64,000 nt of DNA from Craspedostauros australis (lineage: Eukaryota; Bacillariophyta; Bacillariophyceae; Mastogloiales; Achnanthaceae). Location of the stretch: NCBI GenBank assembly GCA_026770025.1, contig JAMXDE010000075.1, positions 85,040 to 149,039 on the forward strand. Reading direction: 5' to 3'. Below the pieces are notes generated by a model, which saw only the letters and a program-made list of their open reading frames with translations, was not told the DNA's origin and did not search any database. Positions within the stretch are counted from its first letter, which is position 1. Each line of letters begins with the position of its first letter. The translations under genes and the position numbers were made by a program. Shown here in pieces: positions 42,655 to 54,000 of this stretch.

Positions 42655-43408
42655 TGTTGGAAATCCGGGGTTAGGTAGTAGATTAATCTGTTATCAATCT
42701 GTACCAATTTAGAACTGTGAGAACAAACTCCTTGACTCTCCAATTCCAATTCAGCAGCAAGTGTAATCTGTAGCAGTTCACCATGATCATGCACTTGTCC
42801 ATGGTTGCTTTCATCTGCTTCATCAGCTTGCTCTCATGCTCTCTTCTGCAGATTCATCATGCATTCTCGTGGTGATTGCATCTTCTACATTCGAGCAGCA
42901 TCTCTCATAGACGCACAGGTACCTTCAGCATGGGTCTCCGTCTGATCGATCCCACTTGACCTTCGGTTCCTCAGTATTCCTCCTGCGCCATCATCACATA
43001 CTCACCGGTCATGTTCATTCCATGTCGCGTCGTCAATCGTGCTCTTGAGCGGATAGGGGCATCGCTTCCGTTTCTCTTTCTCAGAGAAGCGATCCCTTGT
43101 CCGTCGATGCGCGTCGACATGTCTGATACATATCAACAGTTTCGCCCATAGTCTTGGCTCATGTGCGATTACATCCCTAGAGGTCGATCCATAGGTTCGC
43201 CCTCATTACAGCGGTGGTACATGGATAGGCTCCATGGTGGGACATGACTGATGTTGATGTCATTCATGGACAGAGGGTTGATGGGGGACAGGCTGCAAGG
43301 TGGTCCGAGTGTTACCAACAAAGTTGACCTCGTCGAGTTGTGAAGATATTATTGGGAGGTGCGGCAATCATGGGTATCTTAGTAAAAGCGTACCCCCGAT
43401 TCCTGACA
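42655..43408 (-). repeat. 3' LTR of B1
   Basis: 754 bp, TG...CA ends. Contains a perfect 8-bp inverted repeat ATCGCTTC (43061-43068) with GAAGCGAT (43086-43093). Confidence 0.95.
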
Positions 43409-43493
43409 CCCTTCCATTGTCGCATCGACAATATATCGTTCTTAACTCTGCTCTCCCTTACCCTTCATCACCACCATCCCACTCTCTGTTCCA

Positions 43494-46400
43494 TTAGTCC
43501 AATGCTGACCTTGGCTGGATGATATCGCCCTTGTGTCTGTCGTAGATCTCTTTCTTCGTATTCTTGGTGAACCCGTCTGCGATGTTGTCCTCTGAACGTA
43601 CGAACCGGGCTCTAGCCTCTCTGTTCGCAATCAGTTCTCGAATGAAGTGATGTCGTATGTCGATGTGTCTGGTTCTGGCAGACGTGGATGGATTGGAAGC
43701 GATGAAGATTGCTCCCACGTTGTCTACCATCACGTCTGCTGGTCTGTGCATCTCCAACCCGATGTCTCTCATCAGTTGGGTGAGGAAGCGGATCTCCTTT
43801 CCGGCCTCCGATAGTGCAACGTATTCTGCTTCCGTTGAACTCAGTGTCACGCTGCGTTGTGCCTTCGATCTCCAGATGATTGGCACTCCTTGTAGTAAGA
43901 CGATGTGTCCTCCTACACTGATGCGGTTGTCCTTGTCGCCAGCAAACTCGCTGTCGGTGTATACAACAATCTTCCATGCATCGTTCTCCAATGGATCCGG
44001 CTTCACCCTTAGTCCATATTCTCTCGTGTCCGACACGAACTTCATGACCCTTAGCATTTCCTTGTATGCTACGGCTGTTGGTCCATCCAACACCTTGGTC
44101 AGTTCGCGTACTGCGTTGGCGATGTCGGGCCGGGAGTGTTTCACCAAGTATAGCAGCATACCTACTCCACTTCGGTACCTGCTATGCCGATCCTTGTCCA
44201 CCTTGGGCGAGTCGCTGTCCCTTTGGATGCCTTGCCCTGGTGTCCCTGGTGTACCGTACCGTTGTAGCTTCATCACGTCGTTCTTGAATGTGTCAGTGAT
44301 GTTCTTGATGATGTGCGGTTGGTTCACCCAACAGTTCGTATGGTCGTGGTTGAATATGATCTTGCAACTGAGATAGTCTTCGAGATCCTCTTCCACCTTG
44401 ATTCCGAACCGCTCTGCCTTGATATCCCTCACTAGCTTCTTCAGTTCCTGTTCCTCTCCGATGCATAAGCAATCGTCAACGTAGGTCCCGATCAGCAGTA
44501 GGTTCCCTTCCTGATTCCGAATCAGAAGGCATGGATCCACAGCGCTTTGTCTAAACCCCAATTTGAGTAGGATGTCGACCAGCTTCTTGTTCCATTGTCT
44601 GGCACTCTGCACGAGTCCATAAATCGTCTTCTTGAGTAGCAGGCATTCGTCGGCTTCATGCTTCATACCCTTGGGGCATCGCATGTAGATCTCCTCCTCG
44701 AGCTCTCCATGTAGGAATGCTGTCTCAAAGTCGATAATGATGCTGTCCAAGTGTAACAACATCTTCATTGTGAGCATAACGCGGTAGGTTGCGTCGTGTA
44801 TCACTGGTGCGTGGTGTGCTGAGAAGTCAACTCCTGCAATCTGCGAGTATCCGCATGCGACGAGTCTTGCACGGAACACACCGTTCCTCTTCTCCTTGAA
44901 CACCCATTTGGTCTTCACGCATCGCCGATCCTTCGGCATTTGGTTCATCTTGATCTTCTCCCATACTCCTCTTCTGGCCATATCGTTGAACTCCTTGTTG
45001 ATGGCCTCCCGCCATTTCGTTCTCTTCTCAGGATCTGCATGATCCCAGCACTCCTCAAATGTGGTTGGGTCTAGCATCATTGCGACATTAGCTTGCTCGT
45101 ACCCCTCTTCGAGTGATCGTTGGTCCAATCCTTGGCTCGCAGTGATGAAGTCGTTGAGTCTCATCTTACCATGAGTAGTGTCTATCATCATACCTGCGAC
45201 GTCTCTGTTGAATGTTGACCAATTCGTGTGGAAATTCTGTCCTCCTGTTGCCAATGGTGTGGTAGTCGTTGTTGGAGTAGTCTCATTCTCTCCTTCATCT
45301 GATTCTGACTCTCCACTGGATCCTAGGTCTCGTTCCTCCATTGGAATGGGTGAATTGTTGAACCCCGCGAGAGCCTTCAGCATCCTTGGCATGTCCCTAA
45401 CAGGTGTTGCGACTGGGATCTCGTCTGGCTCGTCCTCGCCTGACTCGTATTGTCCCTTCTCGTCGTCCCTTCCGGATTCATCGTCGTTATCATCGTACGA
45501 ATCGTCATCCCCTTGGGTGGGGAGCAAGTCATCTTGCCCTTGAGCAGCGTCTTCTGTATCTACATCGATTCCGGCTCCTCTGCTCTGATCTGCGTCGTCG
45601 GTCTCCATGCCCTTGATGGTGTCCTCACGTCGCTCCCAAGTTACTCTATTGTTCGGGGAAGGTATCTCCGATGTAGAGTCGTCATCTTCCAGGTCCATTA
45701 ATACTGACCTGTTGGCGTTCGCAATACCCTTGAACTGCCCATATGACTGGTTCATCCATGTCACGTCTCTCGTGATTAGGATTCTCGTTGTAGCTAGATT
45801 CATCATCCGGTACACACCACTAGCATGCGATTGGCCGTATCCGACGAACATAGCCGGTTTGGATCTGCTGTCCAGCTTCGCCTTGATTGTTCGTCCTCCG
45901 ATGTGGACCATACCTATTTCCCCGAATGTACGCAGTCCATCTACGTAGGTGGGGATCTGTTCGTTGAATAGGATACACGCTGGTTCTCTTGTCTTTGTTC
46001 CGATGATGTTCTCCAATTGCGTGGCTGTGCGAGCTGCTTCTGCCCATAGCTTACTTCGAGAGCTCTTCGGTAGATGCGTCTGATTCAGCATAGCTCTCAC
46101 CTTTCCGTATAGTACAGCGAATTTTCGCTCCACGCGACCATTTTGTTGGGGAGTGGCCGCGGCGGTGTACTCGAAAGTCGGTCCGAATCCAGCGTTAAGT
46201 AGTTGCTTCTCCGTGGAGTAATTTTCTCCCGCGTTGTCACATCTCACATTTTTCACGCTCACTTCCTGATTCGCCTGAAGCCACCGTAATAACCCCACCA
46301 TCTTGGATCCGACGTCGCTCTTTTCTCTCACAAAGAAACTCCAGCAGTAATCGCTGTAGTCATCGATAACCAGAAGCCAGTATTTGCCTCGGCCGAAACT

Positions 46401-49277
46401 GTACGTCTGAACACTCGATGTGTCCATGAACAGTCGCTCTCCGACTTTCTTTGCTCTTGGCTGTAGAGTCTTCGTCAATCCTCTTTGTCGCGATTTGCCG
46501 ATCGCGCAGTCCACACAAGCGTTCAGTTTCCCTGTGACATTCCATCCGTATCGTCCCGCAGTGCGAGAGATGGTGTAAGTGTCAACATGGCCTAACATTT
46601 TATGGATTTTGTTGATGTCGATCGGTTTCTTCGTCGACACCCCGACGTTGGCTTGGTCGTCGAGTGCAGGAGCGGCTATCATGTTCACGCCACTCACAAA
46701 TCCGCTGTGCGTCGCCATGATGCGATCGAAGCGAATGCGTTGCCCCTTTTTCTCCAAGGACATGATCACACCTCGGTTGCTAATATCGAAACCGTTTTCG
46801 AGAGCCTTGTTGATGCTCAAGAGGTTGACCCATAGCTCAGGCACGTACTTCACCGACTTGAGGAGGATGATTGCGGTATCGCCATTCTTCTGCATGACCT
46901 TCATCCGCTTGTCCCCCACCTTGGTTGCCCTGAGGTATCGACCGCTGCCTACCTTGATGGAGTGATTCGCTGTGCGCACGTTGATCATACCCTCGTCGTT
47001 GTTCGTGAGGTGACAGGAGGCGCCGGAATCTCCCAACCAGGTGTTGGCCTCGTGGCGGTCGGGTGCGATGGTCGACTTGCGCGTATCGACGTCGTCTAAG
47101 TCGCCGATCACCATTGCCATTTCGTGGCCGTTGGCATCACTGTACAGTGGTAACTCGCAGTGGGTGCGATAATCACGGACGCCGTTGATGCTTGGGTGGT
47201 GCATCCACATCAGCTGTTCCGATGCGATGCTGCTCATTTCTCCGATCAGCGCCTGTTGGATTGGTTGAAGACGAACATTCTCCAGCATTCCATTCATCCT
47301 GTATGCATTCACGCACACGTCGAGTGCACCTCGCACTCCGATTTGGTGCATCAAGTAGTACAGGGAGCGTGGCTCCACCCCCGTCAATCTGAGGGTTGCA
47401 ATGTTATGCACTGCCTCGATGCAGATGAGGGAGAGTTCGGACCGGACGTCGTTTGGTGAAAGGACGTTGCTCAGCGAGCACCGGGCGGTCACGAACAACA
47501 TTCCGCTCGTCTCATCTAGCACTTCTCTGCGCACCATCCTTTCGCCTTCGTTTCTAGGCACGGCACCTCTTGGCTCGTTGGCGAGCTGGATGAAGAAGGG
47601 TATGTTCGGGCAGTCCACGCACCATGCGTAGAGAGGCCCTCGCTTGAGGCACAACGGACACCATCCGTTGTTCATGTCGCGACGCGATGATTGCTCGATT
47701 ATGTCGTCGAGTGCGCTTGGACGAGATGGGAGACTATAGACTGGTTCGTTGATGGCGCGGTCGATGTTGTCGTTGTCGACTCCTGTCATCGCCATCTCCG
47801 TTACGTCTGCGTCCTCCTCATCTGTCGTTCCCTCGTGGTACTCTATGACCACTTCGTCGGGATCCTCGGCTTCTGCGTCGGATGAAAAGAGCTCGTCTTT
47901 GATCATCTCCTCGTCGTTGATAGGGGGCCCGTAGTAACCGTACTCTCGTGGAGAGTGCTTGGCCATATCTTCGGAAGTCCATGCTCTTTCTGCGTTGGAT
48001 GCTCTGCTCTCGAAGCTGGCGGTTCCGTCGACATCGATCGTGACGAACGCCATGTCATCCATCATCACGTCGTCATCGTGTGAAAACACACGGTCCTGTG
48101 TGGTCACATTTTTGTCTTGGTTTGCGAATTTGGTGATTTTGTTGAGTTTTTCGCTGATCACACTTTCTTCTTCGCTCGCGTCTTCGTTGATGAACACACA
48201 CATCATATCGTCTGATGCGGTGAGTGCGACGTCGTCGACTCCATCCATCCCATCGGTAGCGACGTTGGCGGAGTCCGCCTCCTTCATGGCGGCCCTGAGC
48301 TTGAAGCACTGCACAATCTTGTGCCCCTTCTTGCCGCAGTAGTTGCATTCCCCGTTGAATTTGGGTTTGCCTCCGCCGTTGCCTTGGCCCTTCGACTTGT
48401 TCTTGCCGTTGCCCTTCTTGGCTGCGGAGCGACAATCCGCCTTCTTATGGCCGTAGGCGCCACAGTTGCGACAGTTGCCCTTGAAGCTCCCAACGGCTGC
48501 GAGTGCCATCTCTTCCTTACTGTTGTTGCCGCCGCGGTTGGAGTTGCCTCCTTTGATGTTGCGGCCGTCGTAGGTGGCACTCATGGTCTCGCGGATGTCT
48601 TCGATGGTCATGGTCTCTTCCTTTCCGAGGAATCTGAGTTCTATGATCTTCACATCCATTTCGTACTCTTTGCCAAGGGCGTTGAGCACGAGCATGTGGT
48701 ACTGCTGCATATCCATGTTGATACCAGCGTTACCGAGGCGATTGCGCAGCACTTCCATTTCGGTGAGGAACGTGTCTGGGTTCTCGCCCTTCTTCAATCG
48801 CATCCCGTTGAGTTGAGCCAACAACTTTGCCTTCATAGGCGCGGTTCGTTGCTCGTAGATGCGCTCAAGAGCCTTCCACGCCTTGCGCGGGTCTCCACTC
48901 TCAGTGAGACTGCCCTTAGTCCCCACCGCAGCCATGAAGGCGACATTGCCTTCCGTTGTTTCGTGGTTGATAGCCACGGCCAGTTCTTCGAACGCATACT
49001 TAGCCAGCATCTTCTTGTATTCTCCTTTTTCCGCACGGGTCATGGAGGATACCTTCTTCGGTTCACTCGCGCCTTCCTCCGTCTTAGGAACGGGAGCCAA
49101 GGGGTCTGAGCTGAACGGAGCTGGCTTCACCACTACATCATCGTAGTCCAAGAGGTAAAAACCCTCGAGTCCCTTGCGCGCGGCGCGGGTCATGAACTTG
49201 ACACTCCAGCCTTTCCAGCTAGAACGCTTACCGTCAAAGACGACAACGCGGTCGGACTTGAAGAGATAGGAGTTCAT
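43494..49277 (-). CDS. Gag-Pol polyprotein of Copia element B1
   Basis: 1,927 residues. Gag occupies about 1-260. CCHC knuckles are C269-C272-H277-C282 and C311-C314-H319-C324. The next 425 residues form an extra module holding a four-cysteine motif CPLCLKRGPLYAWCVDC (C540, C543, C553, C556) and a helical part (about 590-710). The protease is DSGAS at D750. Integrase has an HHCC finger and a catalytic core starting at D952, with the DNAGE and QNGRVERKFA boxes present. After an acidic Asp/Glu/Ser linker, RT carries YVDD with D1601 and D1602, and RNase H begins near D1775 (YTDSEFAGD). No frameshift or missing catalytic residue is visible. It shares architecture with A1 but is much diverged in Gag and in the extra module. 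Confidence 0.96.
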   Translation of the reverse strand: MNSYLFKSDRVVVFDGKRSSWKGWSVKFMTRAARKGLEGFYLLDYDDVVVKPAPFSSDPLAPVPKTEEGASEPKKVSSMTRAEKGEYKKMLAKYAFEELAVAINHETTEGNVAFMAAVGTKGSLTESGDPRKAWKALERIYEQRTAPMKAKLLAQLNGMRLKKGENPDTFLTEMEVLRNRLGNAGINMDMQQYHMLVLNALGKEYEMDVKIIELRFLGKEETMTIEDIRETMSATYDGRNIKGGNSNRGGNNSKEEMALAAVGSFKGNCRNCGAYGHKKADCRSAAKKGNGKNKSKGQGNGGGKPKFNGECNYCGKKGHKIVQCFKLRAAMKEADSANVATDGMDGVDDVALTASDDMMCVFINEDASEEESVISEKLNKITKFANQDKNVTTQDRVFSHDDDVMMDDMAFVTIDVDGTASFESRASNAERAWTSEDMAKHSPREYGYYGPPINDEEMIKDELFSSDAEAEDPDEVVIEYHEGTTDEEDADVTEMAMTGVDNDNIDRAINEPVYSLPSRPSALDDIIEQSSRRDMNNGWCPLCLKRGPLYAWCVDCPNIPFFIQLANEPRGAVPRNEGERMVRREVLDETSGMLFVTARCSLSNVLSPNDVRSELSLICIEAVHNIATLRLTGVEPRSLYYLMHQIGVRGALDVCVNAYRMNGMLENVRLQPIQQALIGEMSSIASEQLMWMHHPSINGVRDYRTHCELPLYSDANGHEMAMVIGDLDDVDTRKSTIAPDRHEANTWLGDSGASCHLTNNDEGMINVRTANHSIKVGSGRYLRATKVGDKRMKVMQKNGDTAIILLKSVKYVPELWVNLLSINKALENGFDISNRGVIMSLEKKGQRIRFDRIMATHSGFVSGVNMIAAPALDDQANVGVSTKKPIDINKIHKMLGHVDTYTISRTAGRYGWNVTGKLNACVDCAIGKSRQRGLTKTLQPRAKKVGERLFMDTSSVQTYSFGRGKYWLLVIDDYSDYCWSFFVREKSDVGSKMVGLLRWLQANQEVSVKNVRCDNAGENYSTEKQLLNAGFGPTFEYTAAATPQQNGRVERKFAVLYGKVRAMLNQTHLPKSSRSKLWAEAARTATQLENIIGTKTREPACILFNEQIPTYVDGLRTFGEIGMVHIGGRTIKAKLDSRSKPAMFVGYGQSHASGVYRMMNLATTRILITRDVTWMNQSYGQFKGIANANRSVLMDLEDDDSTSEIPSPNNRVTWERREDTIKGMETDDADQSRGAGIDVDTEDAAQGQDDLLPTQGDDDSYDDNDDESGRDDEKGQYESGEDEPDEIPVATPVRDMPRMLKALAGFNNSPIPMEERDLGSSGESESDEGENETTPTTTTTPLATGGQNFHTNWSTFNRDVAGMMIDTTHGKMRLNDFITASQGLDQRSLEEGYEQANVAMMLDPTTFEECWDHADPEKRTKWREAINKEFNDMARRGVWEKIKMNQMPKDRRCVKTKWVFKEKRNGVFRARLVACGYSQIAGVDFSAHHAPVIHDATYRVMLTMKMLLHLDSIIIDFETAFLHGELEEEIYMRCPKGMKHEADECLLLKKTIYGLVQSARQWNKKLVDILLKLGFRQSAVDPCLLIRNQEGNLLLIGTYVDDCLCIGEEQELKKLVRDIKAERFGIKVEEDLEDYLSCKIIFNHDHTNCWVNQPHIIKNITDTFKNDVMKLQRYGTPGTPGQGIQRDSDSPKVDKDRHSRYRSGVGMLLYLVKHSRPDIANAVRELTKVLDGPTAVAYKEMLRVMKFVSDTREYGLRVKPDPLENDAWKIVVYTDSEFAGDKDNRISVGGHIVLLQGVPIIWRSKAQRSVTLSSTEAEYVALSEAGKEIRFLTQLMRDIGLEMHRPADVMVDNVGAIFIASNPSTSARTRHIDIRHHFIRELIANREARARFVRSEDNIADGFTKNTKKEIYDRHKGDIIQPRSALD

Positions 49278-49347
49278 GGTCGAAGTAGTGGTGGTGATGT
49301 TCGTTGCTGTGTTGGTGGGTGATGGAAACGTTGGATTTCAATCGTAA

Positions 49348-49359
49348 CGTTTCGAAACG
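49348..49359 (-). promoter_or_regulatory. palindrome at the primer-binding position of B1
   Basis: CGTTTCGAAACG abuts the 5' LTR. Compared with family A only the central dinucleotide differs. Confidence 0.7.
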
Positions 49360-50113
49360 TGTTGGAAATCCGGGGTTAGGTAGTAGATTAATCTGTTATC
49401 AATCTGTACCAATTTAGAACTGTGAGAACAAACTCCTTGACTCTCCAATTCCAATTCAGCAGCAAGTGTAATCTGTAGCAGTTCACCATGATCATGCACT
49501 TGTCCATGGTTGCTTTCATCTGCTTCATCAGCTTGCTCTCATGCTCTCTTCTGCAGATTCATCATGCATTCTCGTGGTGATTGCATCTTCTACATTCGAG
49601 CAGCATCTCTCATAGACGCACAGGTACCTTCAGCATGGGTCTCCGTCTGATCGATCCCACTTGACCTTCGGTTCCTCAGTATTCCTCCTGCGCCATCATC
49701 ACATACTCACCGGTCATGTTCATTCCATGTCGCGTCGTCAATCGTGCTCTTGAGCGGATAGGGGCATCGCTTCCGTTTCTCTTTCTCAGAGAAGCGATCC
49801 CTTGTCCGTCGATGCGCGTCGACATGTCTGATACATATCAACAGTTTCGCCCATAGTCTTGGCTCATGTGCGATTACATCCCTAGAGGTCGATCCATAGG
49901 TTCGCCCTCATTACAGCGGTGGTACATGGATAGGCTCCATGGTGGGACATGACTGATGTTGATGTCATTCATGGACAGAGGGTTGATGGGGGACAGGCTG
50001 CAAGGTGGTCCGAGTGTTACCAACAAAGTTGACCTCGTCGAGTTGTGAAGATATTATTGGGAGGTGCGGCAATCATGGGTATCTTAGTAAAAGCGTACCC
50101 CCGATTCCTGACA
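49360..50113 (-). repeat. 5' LTR of B1
   Basis: 754 bp, no difference from 42655-43408 found by eye. Confidence 0.95.
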
Positions 50114-50119
50114 AGCGCA
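50114..50119. repeat. target-site duplication of B1, right copy
   Basis: AGCGCA, the first bases of the resumed C sequence. Confidence 0.9.
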
Positions 50120-50232
50120 CCACCAACGGCATCATGGACCGAACTGGCACCCCTGCCAGGTTCTGGCTCATCTGCACCTTGTACGTCGTGGGACTGCTCA
50201 ACCATCTGTCACAGTCCACGGCCGGTCACATC

Positions 50233-50238
50233 ACACCC
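50233..50238. repeat. target-site duplication of A3, left copy
   Basis: ACACCC; second copy at 58100-58105. Confidence 0.88.
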
Positions 50239-51031
50239 TGTTGGCAAGTTCCGCTCACAGTAACCTACGATCGTGGAAGATGGTGTTGGTTGATAGTCGT
50301 CTGTTTGCTATTTCATTACGTTGGCACTCCGATACTCTCGGTGTCCGTTCGTTCTCTTGCCCGATGCTCTCGGCGCGTCAATCTGTTTCGTAGATTCGGT
50401 CTCCGACTATGAGTCGGTACGCGAGATCCTCTCTCGCTCCTCTCTGTATTCTCTCTCTCTCTCTCTCAACATCGTGTGCTCATGCTACACGATACTCCGT
50501 GTTCGATGCGTGCTCCGCATCCGACACTCCGTTCATTCAGTACTGGCTTCTACTCCATGAGTACTTACCATTTGAAGTTCACCTTCAGTATCCATGATCT
50601 TCATGGGTCATCGTATCTTCGCCTCCTGCTCTGACTTGGAGACAGCTGTCGACGTGGTGACATGTTGACATCCTGTCGACGTCAGTAGGCGTCCTTCTGC
50701 TCTCCAGATGTCACGTTCCATTGGTGATGCAGTAGGTCTGTCAGATGATATCGTCATCTGAGGTTTAGTTGGGAAGTACCTTGAGATTCTCTTGGTACCA
50801 TTGATGGATGGACGGATGATCTTCTGATTCTCTCAGAAATCGTTATTTGCAAATTTCCTCCAGAAATCTTGCCCCTTTTCGTGTGTTCCATTTCCCTGTA
50901 ATTCTGACGAATCACAGCATACTATCGACACGAGTATAGTTATACCGTCCAAGTGCGTATGAGAGAATAGCGGGTGAACGATGCACATATACACGTACAT
51001 CTTGACATATACTCACATGTACATCTCGACA
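50239..51031 (-). repeat. 3' LTR of A3
   Basis: 793 bp. Compared with A1 it has an extra G in CAGTAGGTCTG and a lost C in TTTCCCTGTAATT. Confidence 0.94.
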
Positions 51032-51051
51032 CCCTTCCTGTGTGCATTCGG

Positions 51052-54000
51052 TCACTCGAATGTTCTCGATGTGTCAAGGTACGACTCTCATGTTCACGTT
51101 GTAAGTCGGCCTTGATGTTCTTGGTGAATCCGTCGCTTGTGTTCTGCTCGGATTTGACGAAAATGATTTCGATGGTTTTGTTGATTACCATGTTCCTCAC
51201 GTAGTGATGGCGCACGTCGATGTGCCGCGATCGTTGGGATGTTGATGGGTTCTTGGCGATGAAGATCGCCCCGATGTTGTCCACGCGAACCTTGATCGGT
51301 GTCTTCACTGGGACGCCCACACTTTCGAGTAGCTGCACAACGAAGAAGATCTCCTTTGCCGCTTCGGAAAGGGCAACGTATTCTGCTTCGGATGAGCTGA
51401 GTGTGACGGCCTTCTGTGCCTTGGATCGCCAAAGGATTGGTACCTTGCACAGGTATAGGATGAATCCCCCTACGCTGATTCTTGTGTTCTTGTCTCCTGC
51501 ATATTCGCTGTCGCAGAAGAGCTCCATGTCCCAGCCGTCGTCATCTGGACGCGCTGGATGGATCTTCAATCCATAGTCCTTTGTATCGATCACATACTTG
51601 ATGATCCGATACATTTCCTTCATTGCGGCCTTGGTGGGCCCGATCAATACCTTGGAGAGTTCCCTCACAGGGTTCGCGATATCTGGTCGCGAGTGCTTGA
51701 TGAGGAAGAGTAGCATACCGACGCCTTGGCGGTATTCGGCATGTTCTTCCGGTCCGACCTTCTGCAGTCCGTTATCTTCGGATGGTCGTACGATGATTTG
51801 ACCCGGGGTTCCCGGTGTCCCATAACGTTGCATCTTCTCAACCTTGGTTCCGAACTCTTCGATGAGGTGTCGGATGAGATGTGGTTGACGCAATGTCGCT
51901 CTAGTCTTGTCATGGTTCAATTCGATGTTGCAGCTGAGGTAGTCTCCGAGTCCGCGCTCGATTGTCACCTTGAACTTGCTGCCTTGGATGTCCTTCAGGA
52001 ATGTCTCCAGTGCCTTGGAGTCTCCGCAACAGAAGCAATCGTCCACGTAGATGGCCACGATCATGCTTCCTTCGTTCGTCTTCCTGTAGAACAGGCACGG
52101 GTCTGCTGCGCTCTGTTCGAAGTTGATATTCTTGAGGGTCGATACCAACATCTTGAACCATTGCCTGGCGCTCTGCACAAGTCCGTAAATTGGCTTGTGT
52201 AGGGTCAGGGCTTCGTCTGGTTGATGATCCATCCCGTTGGGACAGTTCATGTAGATCTCCTCGTCGAGGTCTCCATGTAGGAATGCGTTACGACATCGAC
52301 GAGTGCGCAGTCCATCTTCTTGATTAGCATGATCACCATCATGACCCGATAGGTCACGTCATGGATGACGGGTGAGTAATGCTCTTGGAAGTCTACTCCT
52401 GCGACTTGTGAATAGCCACATGCAACGAGCCGCGCTCGATGTGTGCCGTCACGCTTCAACTTGAAGACCCATTTGCACTTGCAGCATCTGCGGCCGCGTG
52501 GAATGGCGTCTCGTTTGATCTTACTGTATACCTTGCGTGTATCCATGGAGTCGAACTCTTTCTTGATGGCTGCTCGATATCCCTTTCGATGGATAGGATC
52601 TGGTAATTGAAGGCTCCATCGAATGTTGTAGGTTCGATGTGCTTCTCTGGTTCCTTGTTCTCGTCTTGCATCGACAATCCGATGTCGATCGCTGGTCTCT
52701 CGGTGATGATTGCATTCATTCCGTATAGTCCTGTTGTGCTATAGTGAGTGATCTCGATCTCTTCATCTTCGTCTTCGATTTCTTCGTCATCTGTAGTTTC
52801 GTTGTTGGGATCGTCGATCATCTCGTCGCTGAGTTCGTCACTCGCCTCACTGGATGATGGATCGCTCTCATAGCCTTCTTCCTTTCGACCTCGTTCGTTG
52901 AAGTCTGCGAGCTCACGCAGAGCTCTGGGAATACTCTTCCCTGCAGTTGACTTGGGATTAGCTTCTCCCTTCCTGCCTCGTGCTTCGTGACGTCGGATCC
53001 TCTCCTTTCTAGCTATGTCACGCTTGTTTGGTTTGCTTGGTGGAGATCTAGATGGTGTGTCATGTGTAGACCTCGCTGGTGTGTTCGGAGGAGTGACACC
53101 TGTCTCGTCGTCGGCTTCGTTGCCGGAGGGTAGGATTTCGTCATCCTCATGATTGGATTCGTTCCGATCTTTCTCGTCATTCTGGATTAGTTGAGTCACT
53201 ACTCCGTCGTCCTCATTATCCTCGTCATCACTGTCTGATAAGATGTAGTATCTGTTGCTGTCAGCGAAAGATACTCTCTTCGCTTCCGATGTTTGACGCG
53301 TTGCCGTCCTTGGCGTTGCTCCCTTCCGTCCGATGGTTGTGAAGCCGTCTGCGTCCGTTGTTCCTGTTTCATTGATATGTTCGGTGCTGGTGCCCAGCCA
53401 CGGAACTGTCCGTATGATTGGTTGAGCCATTTGATGTCCCGTGAACAGATGAGTGACTTGGTCGATGGTCTGTACATGTTGTAGACTCCTGATGCATGTT
53501 GGTGTGCATATCCGATGAACACCATCTCTTCTCCTCTGTTCTTGAGTTTGGCGGTGATCCCGCCGTAGGTAGTCTTCACAACACCTACCTCTCCAAACGT
53601 GCGTAGTGCATCCGCATATGATGGATCGTTGCCGAAGAATTGTCGATGTGGTGACTCCTTTTGGTTCTTCGCTACGGTGATGTTGGCGATGGCGGTGGCA
53701 GTGCTAGCAGCTGCTGCCCACAGGCCATGCCTATACTCTTCGTCGAGCTGTGCTCCGTTGAGCATGGAGCGAATCTTGGTGTAGAGGTACGCGAACTTGC
53801 GTTCCACTCTTCCGTTCTGTTGCGGCGTGTTCGATGCCGTGTATTCGAATTTCACGTTGAGTCCTGCATCGATGAGAATATCCTCCGTGGATTTGTTCTC
53901 TCCGCTGTTGTCACCTCGGAAGATGATCTGTTGGTCACCAGTCTGTGACTTGATCGTCTGGATGAACCGTTTGATGTATCCTGGTTGATCACTCTTGTTC

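Larger units (their letters stand above)
42655..50113 (-). mobile_element. Copia-type LTR retrotransposon B1, complete
   Basis: 7,459 bp. Two 754-bp LTRs that look identical over their full length, an 82-nt leader, one intact 1,927-codon ORF, polypurine tract GGAAGGG (complement at 43409-43415) next to the 3' LTR, and a 6-bp duplication on both sides. This is the youngest-looking insertion in the window and a candidate active element. Confidence 0.95.
50114..50238 (+). pseudogene. element C integrase, middle fragment
   Basis: 125 bp of C between B1 and A3. Read in the phase left by the upstream fragment it encodes TNGIMDRTGTPARFWLICTL and continues without a stop to the A3 insertion point. 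This matches the part of a Copia integrase just after the catalytic Glu. Confidence 0.85.
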
